A stretch of 10,292 nt of DNA, from the NCBI GenBank assembly GCA_035697245.1, contig DASSDH010000223.1, positions 1-10,292 on the forward strand, in the 5' to 3' direction. The notes beneath the pieces are model-generated. The model did no database searches and was not told where the DNA came from. It saw only the letters and a list, made by a program, of their open reading frames with translations. Positions within the stretch are counted from its first letter, which is position 1, and every line of letters starts with the position of its first letter. Both the position numbers and the translations under genes were made by a program. Origin of the DNA: JACVRX01 sp035697245 (GTDB lineage: Bacteria; Actinomycetota; Actinomycetes; Jiangellales; Jiangellaceae). Positions 1-5,795 of the stretch are shown in pieces.

Positions 1-78
1 CTGGGGCAGTGGTGGCGCCTCGACGCATCGCACGGGTCGGTGCTCGCTCGTAGTGGGCTGGCGCTGTTCGCCCTCTGA
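1..78 (+). CDS. Possible C-terminal end of a rightward gene (partial)
   Basis: Frame 1 is open from the left edge to a TGA at 76-78 and encodes 25 residues beginning LGQWWRLDASHG and ending LALFAL. About 21 of the 25 codons end in G or C, which fits coding in this genome, and the frame would end 39 bases before the convergent stop of the GH13 gene. The family is not recognisable from so short a tail. The minus strand is also open in all frames here, so a chance open frame is a real alternative. Low confidence. Confidence 0.3.
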   Translation: MGQWWRLDASHGSVLARSGLALFAL

Positions 79-100
79 ACTGCGATCGTTCGCCCTCTGA
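66..100. repeat. 13-bp direct repeat, 22-bp period
   Basis: The 13-mer GTTCGCCCTCTGA occurs at 66-78 and again at 88-100. Each copy ends in TGA; the first stops frame 1 and the second stops frame 2. It lies just downstream of the GH13 stop codon and at the end of the possible rightward gene. It could be a local 22-bp duplication or a paired protein-binding site spaced two helical turns apart. No hairpin accompanies it. Confidence 0.6.
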
Positions 101-117
101 TAACGACAAGGGGAAGG

Positions 118-1767
118 TCAGGTGGCCAGCCAGGCGGCGGCGTCGGTCGGCAGCTGCCCGTCCACGAGAGGAACGCTGGTGACCAGCACCCGGGAGTGGT
201 CGGGCAGTTCGATCGGAACCGAGCCGAGGTTGACCACACAGGCGAACTCGGGCTCCCGGCTGAAGGCGAGCACATCGCCTCCGGCGGGGGAGAGCCAGTG
301 CAACTCGCCCTCACCGAGTGCCGGGAGCTCGCGGCGCATCCGGAGCAGCCGGCCGTAGAGCTCGAGCATCGAGTCCGGGTCGTTCCGCTGCGCCAGAACC
401 GAGTAGTCGCCCCATCCGGGCGGCTGGGGCAGCCATGATCCGTTGACCCCGAAGCCGACCGATGGTCCGCGCACGGTCCATGGGATCGGCACCCGGCAGC
501 CGTCCCGCCCCCGTCGGGTATGCCCGGACCGCTTCCAGATGGGGTCCCGCAGGGCCGATTCCGGGAGGTCCAGCACCTGGGGGAGCCCGAGTTCCTCGCC
601 TTGGTACAGGTACGCACCTCCCGGCAGCGCCAGGGTGAGCATCACGGCCGCACGGGCACGCCTCGTACCGAGAGCCAGATCGACCTGGGCCGGATCGGCC
701 GGCGGGTCTTCGAGCAGGCTTCCGGCGGTCATCTTGCGGCCGAACCGGGTGAGATGACGCTCCACGTCATGGTTCGAGAGCACCCACGTGTTGTGAGAGC
801 CCACCGATCCGATCGTCCGGCGCGAGGAGTCGATGATCGCTCGCAGCTTCGGCCCGGACCACGGCGCCTGGAGGTAGGCGAAGTCGAAGGCGGAATGCAG
901 CTGGCCGGGGCTGACATACGGGGCGAGCCGGTCCGGCGTGTCGACCCAGGCCTCGGCGACGAAGATCCGGTCGCCGTCATAGGAATCGGCGACGGTGCGC
1001 CATTCTCGATAGATCTCGCGCAAGCCGTCCCGATCGTTGTACGGGTGATGACCGGGCGGATGCCCGACCGCGAACGGTTCCCCGTTGTCGGCATAGACGA
1101 GGTCCGGCAACGCCGGGTCCTTGACCAGGCCGTGCGCGACGTCGATTCGGAAGCCGTCGATACCGCGATCGAACCAGAACCGCAGAACGTCGACGAACTC
1201 GTCTCGAACGTCGCGGTTGGACCAGTCGAGATCTGGTTGAGTCACATCGAACAGGTGCAGATACCACTCGCCGGGGGTGCCGTCACGCTCGGTCACGCGG
1301 GTCCAACCGGGACCACCGAACAGGCTGCGCCAGTTGTTGGGCGGCAGGTCGCCCGACGGTCCGCGGCCGGGCCGAAACAGGTAGCGCGCCCGCTCCCGAG
1401 AGCCCGGTCCAGCAGCGAGGGCCGCTGCGAACCACCGATGCCGGTGTGACGTGTGGTTGGGAACGATGTCGATGATCACCCGAATCCCAAGGGCGTGCGC
1501 ATCACGGATTAGTGCGTCCGCGCTCGCCAGCGTCCCGAACTCGGCCGCGATGTCGCGGTAGTCGGCCACGTCGTAGCCGCCGTCGTTCATGGGCGACGGG
1601 TACCACGGGGTGATCCAGATCGCGTCGACGCCGAGGTCACGGAGGTATGGCAGCCGCGACCGGATCCCGGCGATGTCACCGACGCCGTCTCCAGTTCCGT
1701 CGGCGAAGGAACGGATGTACACCTGGTAGATGACAGCGTCGCGCCACCATTGGGGTCCCTGAGCCAT
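118..1767 (-). CDS. GH13 alpha-glucosidase / oligo-1,6-glucosidase
   Basis: A 549-aa, full-length glycoside hydrolase of family 13 that hydrolyses alpha-glucosidic bonds at the non-reducing end of malto- or isomalto-oligosaccharides. It is probably cytoplasmic, as there is no signal peptide. The N-terminus (WWRDAVIYQVYIRSFAD, residues 7-23) opens the barrel in the usual way. The four GH13 motifs are present: DIVPNH at 100-105, GFRID at 205-209 with nucleophile Asp209, VAEAW at 270-274 with acid/base Glu272, and NHD at 332-334 with Asp334. The residue after the nucleophile is Val210. In this group Val is associated with alpha-1,6 activity and Thr with alpha-1,4 activity, so an isomaltase-like preference is inferred. 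The ATG at 1767 has only a weak upstream AGG. No sugar transporter or LacI regulator is in the window, so the natural substrate is open. It follows the globin gene by 72 bp on the same strand and may be read from the same transcript. Confidence 0.93.
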   Translation of the reverse strand: MAQGPQWWRDAVIYQVYIRSFADGTGDGVGDIAGIRSRLPYLRDLGVDAIWITPWYPSPMNDGGYDVADYRDIAAEFGTLASADALIRDAHALGIRVIIDIVPNHTSHRHRWFAAALAAGPGSRERARYLFRPGRGPSGDLPPNNWRSLFGGPGWTRVTERDGTPGEWYLHLFDVTQPDLDWSNRDVRDEFVDVLRFWFDRGIDGFRIDVAHGLVKDPALPDLVYADNGEPFAVGHPPGHHPYNDRDGLREIYREWRTVADSYDGDRIFVAEAWVDTPDRLAPYVSPGQLHSAFDFAYLQAPWSGPKLRAIIDSSRRTIGSVGSHNTWVLSNHDVERHLTRFGRKMTAGSLLEDPPADPAQVDLALGTRRARAAVMLTLALPGGAYLYQGEELGLPQVLDLPESALRDPIWKRSGHTRRGRDGCRVPIPWTVRGPSVGFGVNGSWLPQPPGWGDYSVLAQRNDPDSMLELYGRLLRMRRELPALGEGELHWLSPAGGDVLAFSREPEFACVVNLGSVPIELPDHSRVLVTSVPLVDGQLPTDAAAWLAT

Positions 1768-1839
1768 CGGGCGAGCCTACGGACTGTCCTCGAGGCGCGC
1801 GTCACGCAGGTGCAGATCCTGGCCGCGACGACGACGTGA

Positions 1840-2241
1840 TCAGTCCTCGAACGTGTTGACCATCGAGTACGCGGCGCGGTTCAGGTAGTCCCACAGGACG
1901 GCGTGCTGGGCTTCGGGCAGTTCGAGTGATTCTACGGCGATGCGCATGTGGTGCAGCCAGCGGTCCCGCGCCGGTGGGTTGATCTTGAACGGAGCGTGCC
2001 GCATCCGCAGCCGCGGATGTCCGCGCTGCATTGAGTAGGTCGTCGGCCCACCCCAGTACTGCTCCAGAAACATCCGCAGCCGCTCTTCGGCGGAGCGGAG
2101 GTCATCGCCGGGATAAAGCGGCCGCAGGACCGGATCGTCGGCGACGCCCTGGTAGAACCGGTGGACCAAGCGGTGGAAGGTCTCGTGCCCACCGACGGCG
2201 TCGTAAAAGGTCCCAGCTTCAGCCCTCGCCTGCTCGCTCAC
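1840..2241 (-). CDS. glbO: Group II truncated haemoglobin (GlbO-like)
   Basis: A 133-aa 2-over-2 globin that binds haem and O2 and is thought to act in redox or oxygen chemistry in the cytoplasm. It matches the mycobacterial GlbO pattern closely, shifted by about seven residues: Tyr30 (B10), Tyr43 (CD1), the segment AEERLRMFLEQYWGGP (51-66), proximal His82 (F8) in RGHPRLRMRHAPF, and Trp95 (G8). The frame stays open upstream to 2535, but those 98 codons lie antisense to the osmC gene and have no globin character, so I place the start at the GTG at 2241. This gives the usual family length. No clear Shine-Dalgarno precedes it. A GAGAAT box ends six bases before the GTG, which would fit a leaderless transcript (inference). 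It is divergent from the OsmC gene, and both could serve oxidative or nitrosative defence. Confidence 0.93.
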   Translation of the reverse strand: MSEQARAEAGTFYDAVGGHETFHRLVHRFYQGVADDPVLRPLYPGDDLRSAEERLRMFLEQYWGGPTTYSMQRGHPRLRMRHAPFKINPPARDRWLHHMRIAVESLELPEAQHAVLWDYLNRAAYSMVNTFED

Positions 2242-2268
2242 CCACCCATTCTCGCAACCGCGGCAGCC

Positions 2269-2298
2269 GAACGGCAGGATGGGCGGATCCGGCCGTTC
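2269..2298. promoter_or_regulatory. Inverted repeat between globin and osmC genes (candidate operator)
   Basis: GAACGGC at 2269-2275 is the exact reverse complement of GCCGTTC at 2292-2298. The arms are separated by 16 bases and their centres lie 23 bp apart, about two helical turns. The repeat sits in the 73-bp divergent gap between the globin GTG (2241) and the OsmC ATG (2315), just ahead of the osmC ribosome binding site. A shared operator for a dimeric regulator is a reasonable guess; a weak RNA hairpin in the osmC leader is the alternative. Confidence 0.4.
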
Positions 2299-2304
2299 AA
2301 CCTT

Positions 2305-2310
2305 GGAGGA
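2305..2310 (+). promoter_or_regulatory. Ribosome binding site of the OsmC gene
   Basis: GGAGGA lies four bases before the ATG at 2315. It supports that start over an in-frame ATG at 2279, which lacks such a site and adds twelve residues foreign to the family. Confidence 0.75.
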
Positions 2311-2314
2311 ACGC

Positions 2315-2740
2315 ATGGCCACCACCCGCACCGCTACGACCCATTGGCAAGGCTCGTTGTTAGAGGGTTCCGGCGAGGCGACGCTCGAGTCGTCGAAGCT
2401 GGGCACGTACGACGTCACCTGGGCGTCTCGTGCAGAGGAGCCTGCCGGGCGCACTTCCCCGGAGGAGCTCCTCGCTGCGGCGCATTCGTCCTGTTTCTCC
2501 ATGGCCCTGTCCGGTGTCTTGGCCAAGGCGGGCACTCCGCCGACGTCGCTTCAGACCACTGCCGACGTCACGTTCCAGCCGGGCACCGGCATCACCGGGA
2601 TTCACATCACCGTTCGCGGCGACGTGCCGGGTATGAGCGCCGATGACTTCCAGGCCGCGGCAGAGGACGCCAAGCAGAACTGCCCGGTCAGCAAGGCGGT
2701 CACCGGGACGGCGATCACCCTCGACGCATCGCTCGTCTGA
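2315..2740 (+). CDS. osmC: OsmC-family peroxiredoxin-like hydroperoxide reductase
   Basis: A 141-aa cytoplasmic protein of the OsmC/Ohr superfamily. These enzymes are homodimers that reduce organic hydroperoxides and sometimes H2O2 with a catalytic cysteine pair. Both cysteines are visible: Cys60 in SPEELLAAAHSSCFSMAL and Cys123 in QNCPVSKAV. Arg39 and Glu50 sit where the family keeps its activating Arg and Glu. The sequence pattern resembles OsmC rather than Ohr. The length is normal and the gene ends with TGA at 2738-2740. It is transcribed divergently from the globin gene and converges with the MscS gene, leaving a 75-bp gap. The inverted repeat just upstream may mediate stress control, but no known regulator gene is adjacent. 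Confidence 0.92.
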   Translation: MATTRTATTHWQGSLLEGSGEATLESSKLGTYDVTWASRAEEPAGRTSPEELLAAAHSSCFSMALSGVLAKAGTPPTSLQTTADVTFQPGTGITGIHITVRGDVPGMSADDFQAAAEDAKQNCPVSKAVTGTAITLDASLV

Positions 2741-2741
2741 C

Positions 2742-2764
2742 CACCCACGTCAGCGCGCTGGGTG
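2742..2764. terminator. Weak hairpin between convergent osmC and mscS genes
   Basis: CACCCA (2742-2747) pairs with TGGGTG (2759-2764) around an 11-nt loop. The loop region also contains the self-complementary CAGCGCGCTG (2751-2760). There is no T-tract on either side. The position between two convergent stop codons suggests a bidirectional transcription end, but the stem is short and this is tentative. Confidence 0.3.
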
Positions 2765-2815
2765 CTGGGCAGGCGTCGGAAGCAGAGCTCGACAAATCCT
2801 GCTAATGAAGATCGG

Positions 2816-3718
2816 CTACTCGGGCTTGGCGCTCGAAATCTCCACGCCCTCGACGGTGAACGTGCGCATGATGCGCTCGCGGAGCTCCCGGGCGACGGGC
2901 CACTGCTGCAGCGGTTCGGTCTTGACGACCAGGCGGAGCAGGTAAGCGTCGGCCTGGACGTCCTCGACGCCCCAGACCTCGGGCGCCTCGAGCACGTGCT
3001 CGCTCCACTCCGGGTCGGCGGCGAGCTCGGCTGCCACCTGCTCGACGAGTGCCCGCGCCCGCTCGCTGTCCTGGCCATAGGCGACCGGTACGTCGAGCAC
3101 CGCCCTGGCCCAGCCGTGGCTGGAGTTCCCCACCCGGACGACTTCACCGTTGCGCACGTACCAGACCGTTCCGTCGATGGCCCGCATCCGGGTGACCCGA
3201 AGCCCGACGCCCTCGACGGTTCCGCTCGCAGGCCCCATGTCGATGACGTCGCCGACTCCGTACTGGTCCTCGAGGAGCATGAAGATGCCGCTGAGGAAGT
3301 CCTTGACCAGATTCTGTGCGCCGAAGCCGAGCGCGACGCCGAGAATTCCGGCTGACGCGATGAGCGGACCAATCGGATACCCGAGGATCTCCATGGCCAT
3401 GACGACCACGATCACGCCGATGACAGCGGTGACGATGCTCTTCAGCAGCGATCCCAGCGTGGCTGCCCGCAACGCCCGCCGCTCGGAGTACACCCCCGTG
3501 CCGCCGAGTACCACCCGGGCAGCGCGCCGCGAACCGAGCAGCCGATCCGGCGGCTCCGTAGCTGCCGCTCGGGCGACGCCCCGGTCGATGAGTCGGTGCA
3601 ACAGGTAGCGCGTCAGGAGGGCGATCAGCAGCAAGCCGGCGAGCTTGAGCGGGTTGTCGACCAGGACGTCGGCCCACCAGTCCTCGCTGAAGCGCTCGGG
3701 CTCGTTCACCGTGCGCAC
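2816..3718 (-). CDS. MscS-family small-conductance mechanosensitive channel
   Basis: About 300 aa from the GTG at 3718. MscS channels open under membrane tension to release solutes on hypo-osmotic shock. A first membrane helix lies near residues 23-42 (PLKLAGLLLIALLTRYLL). A second hydrophobic helix (about 93-113) and the pore helix with the MscS signature follow: IASAGILGVALGFGAQNLVKD (about 120-140), then a beta-domain entry LLEDQYGVGDVIDM. The cytoplasmic part runs to the end and closes with the usual VEGVEI segment. The peptidase stop TAA is at 3720-3722, so this GTG begins one base later, with a weak CTGGG ahead of it. The GTG at 3709 and the ATG at 3748, which would overlap the peptidase gene, are alternatives. 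The near-zero spacing implies co-transcription and translational coupling with the peptidase. Confidence 0.9.
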   Translation of the reverse strand: MRTVNEPERFSEDWWADVLVDNPLKLAGLLLIALLTRYLLHRLIDRGVARAAATEPPDRLLGSRRAARVVLGGTGVYSERRALRAATLGSLLKSIVTAVIGVIVVVMAMEILGYPIGPLIASAGILGVALGFGAQNLVKDFLSGIFMLLEDQYGVGDVIDMGPASGTVEGVGLRVTRMRAIDGTVWYVRNGEVVRVGNSSHGWARAVLDVPVAYGQDSERARALVEQVAAELAADPEWSEHVLEAPEVWGVEDVQADAYLLRLVVKTEPLQQWPVARELRERIMRTFTVEGVEISSAKPE

Positions 3719-3719
3719 G

Positions 3720-5795
3720 TTAGCCCAGCTGTGCCGCCAGGAAGGCAAACTGGTCGGCAGCCAGTTCGACGGTGCGCGAGACCGCGCGCGCGCCGTGCCC
3801 TACCTCGCCTTCGGCCCGGATCAGAATCGGCCGGTCGGCGGGATCGGCGGCGGTGGCGGCCTGTAAGGCGGCACACATCTTCCGGGCATGCATGGTGTCC
3901 ACCCGGGTGTCTCCGTCGAACACCGTGAACAGCACCGCGGGGTAGGCCACCCCGGCGCGGACGTGGTGATAGGGCGAGTAGGACAGCAGCCAGCTGAGCT
4001 CCGTGGGGTCGTCGGCGCTGCCGTACTCGTCGTTCCAGCTGGCGCCGAGGCCGAACCGTTCGTATCGCACCATGTCCAGCAGCGGCGCGGAGCAGACCAC
4101 TGCCCGGTAAAGCTCCGGACGCTGGGTCATTGCGGTACCCACGAGCAGCCCGCCGTTCGAGCCGCCGGAAATCCCGAGCTGCTCCGGAGTGGTCCACCCG
4201 GCCTCCACGAGGTACTCAGCAGCGGCGTGGAAGTCCGCGAAGACGTTCTGTTTGCGTTCACGCATCCCTGCGCGGTGCCAGGTCTCTCCCTCCTCGCCTC
4301 CGCCGCGTAGACCCGCCGCCGCCCAAACCCCGCCCGTCTCGACCCAGGCCAGGATGCTGGCGGAGTACGCAGGAGTCAGCGCGAGCCCGAATCCGCCGTA
4401 CCCGTAGAGAACCGTCGGCCGCGGCTGGTCTGGGCCGTCGGCGGCAGTGCCGGGGGAGAGGATGACCATCCGGACCTCGGTCCCGTCGGCCGACCGGTAG
4501 CTGACCTGCCTGGACCTAACACTCGGAACGGCAACCGAACCAGGGCTCTCTGCCCACGTCATCAGCTCGCCACTGGTCGCGTCGTACCGCAGGACGACGA
4601 CGGGCGTCGTGTGGTCGGTGTAGGCGAACCATGCCTCGTGGCCGCCCTCCGGCCGCTCTGACAGCCCTCCGACACTGCCCAGGCCGGGCAGGTCCACGGC
4701 AGCGATACGGTCCCCGCTGCCGAGATCGTGCAGAGAAACCCCGGACAGGCCGTGCCGAGTCCAGCTCGCCAGCAGTGCCGGTCGGTCGAGGTCGTCGAGG
4801 ATCGCGTAGTCCTCGAACACAGCCTCAGGGTCTTCGGGCAGCAGATCCTGCCACGTCTCCGGGTCGGGGCGCGTTGGGTCGGCGACGGCCAGCCGCCTAC
4901 GCGAGGCGTCCCGGTCAGTCCACACATAGAGCCTCCCGTCCCGCCCGACGTGCGGGAATGCCCTGGCGTCGACGCCGACCTGGACCGGCCGAAGTTCCGG
5001 CGCGGCGGGATCGGACGCGGACAGATCCGCCAGCCAGGCGTCGTTGCGAGGAGCGGTTCCCTCCGCAGCAGTGACCATTAACCATCGGCCGTCGCGGCTA
5101 ACGGACACGCCGTAATAGTTCGTCTTCGGGAGTCCGGCGCCGAACAGCTCGACATCTTGCCCGGGGTCGGTGCCCAGCCGGTGCAGGTATACGCGCCGGT
5201 GGAACTGCTCCTCTCCCGCAGGGACGACGTCCGCCGGGAGGCGGCGCACGTAGTAGAACGCCTCGCCGTCGGGCAGCCAGGCAATGGGGGAGTAGCGCGC
5301 CCGGTCGATCGGCCCGTCGACGTCCTGCCCGGTTGACACGTCGAGCATGCGGAGCACCGACTCCTCGGTGCCGCCTACGGACAGTTGGTAGGCGAGTAGA
5401 TCGCCCTGCTGTGACGGCTGCCATGCGTCGAGCGTTGTCGCCCCGCTGGGGTCGACGACGACCGGGTCGACCAGCGTGCGCTCGGTCCCGTCCGGGTCGA
5501 TGGTCAACAAGACGGCGTGCTCCTGATCCGCGGTCCGTCGGGTGAAGAACGCCCGCCCGTATCGCCACGCCGGAGTGCTCACCGATCCCGCTCCGAGCAG
5601 CTCGGCGAGCCGCTCACGAAAGCGGCCCCGCTCTTTCCAGCCGGCGCGGTGCTCCGCCAGCAGGTCGGCTTGCGCGCGTGACCACTCGATCGTCGCCGAG
5701 TTGGTGGGATCCTCCAGGCGACGGTACGGATCCGGGACCGTGACGCCGTGCAGGACGTCGGAATCGTCCCCGCGGGGCGCCGGCGGATACGTCAC
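3720..5795 (-). CDS. Prolyl oligopeptidase family serine peptidase (S9)
   Basis: A 691-aa S9 peptidase that cleaves short peptides, typically after proline; cytoplasmic, with no signal peptide. The N-terminus has the family entry HGVTVPDPYRRLEDP (residues 16-30), followed by a beta-propeller region (about 70-420). The alpha/beta hydrolase domain starts near the LYGYGGFG segment (463-470). The catalytic triad is visible: Ser546 in GGSNGG, Asp629 in DTRV and His667 in GHG. The typical RGGGEEGETWH stretch is at 497-507. The frame is open to 5909, but that part overlaps the upstream regulator gene. The GTG at 5795 shares GTGA with the regulator stop and gives the normal N-terminus, so I chose it. 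The stop is one base before the MscS start. Substrates are unknown; the link to a large regulator suggests, without proving, a role in peptide turnover under its control. Confidence 0.93.
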   Translation of the reverse strand: MTYPPAPRGDDSDVLHGVTVPDPYRRLEDPTNSATIEWSRAQADLLAEHRAGWKERGRFRERLAELLGAGSVSTPAWRYGRAFFTRRTADQEHAVLLTIDPDGTERTLVDPVVVDPSGATTLDAWQPSQQGDLLAYQLSVGGTEESVLRMLDVSTGQDVDGPIDRARYSPIAWLPDGEAFYYVRRLPADVVPAGEEQFHRRVYLHRLGTDPGQDVELFGAGLPKTNYYGVSVSRDGRWLMVTAAEGTAPRNDAWLADLSASDPAAPELRPVQVGVDARAFPHVGRDGRLYVWTDRDASRRRLAVADPTRPDPETWQDLLPEDPEAVFEDYAILDDLDRPALLASWTRHGLSGVSLHDLGSGDRIAAVDLPGLGSVGGLSERPEGGHEAWFAYTDHTTPVVVLRYDATSGELMTWAESPGSVAVPSVRSRQVSYRSADGTEVRMVILSPGTAADGPDQPRPTVLYGYGGFGLALTPAYSASILAWVETGGVWAAAGLRGGGEEGETWHRAGMRERKQNVFADFHAAAEYLVEAGWTTPEQLGISGGSNGGLLVGTAMTQRPELYRAVVCSAPLLDMVRYERFGLGASWNDEYGSADDPTELSWLLSYSPYHHVRAGVAYPAVLFTVFDGDTRVDTMHARKMCAALQAATAADPADRPILIRAEGEVGHGARAVSRTVELAADQFAFLAAQLG
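5792..5795 (-). other. 4-base GTGA overlap coupling regulator and peptidase genes
   Basis: The regulator stop TGA (5794-5792) and the peptidase start GTG (5795-5793) share GTGA on the minus strand. Such overlaps normally allow terminating ribosomes to restart. No good Shine-Dalgarno precedes the GTG, so peptidase translation may depend on translation of the regulator. Confidence 0.7.

Noticed and set aside
520..1449. 309-codon open frame on the plus strand
   Set aside because: It is antisense to the GH13 gene, whose four catalytic motifs are intact; the residues resemble no family and such long shadows are common in high-GC DNA.
1768..1839. Short GGAC/GTCC and GCCT/AGGC inverted repeats between globin and GH13 genes
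   Set aside because: The stems are four bases with an impossible one-base loop or poor pairing, so no terminator can be supported.
2242..2535. 98-codon N-terminal extension of the globin
   Set aside because: It lies antisense to osmC, adds no globin features and makes the protein much longer than GlbO homologues.
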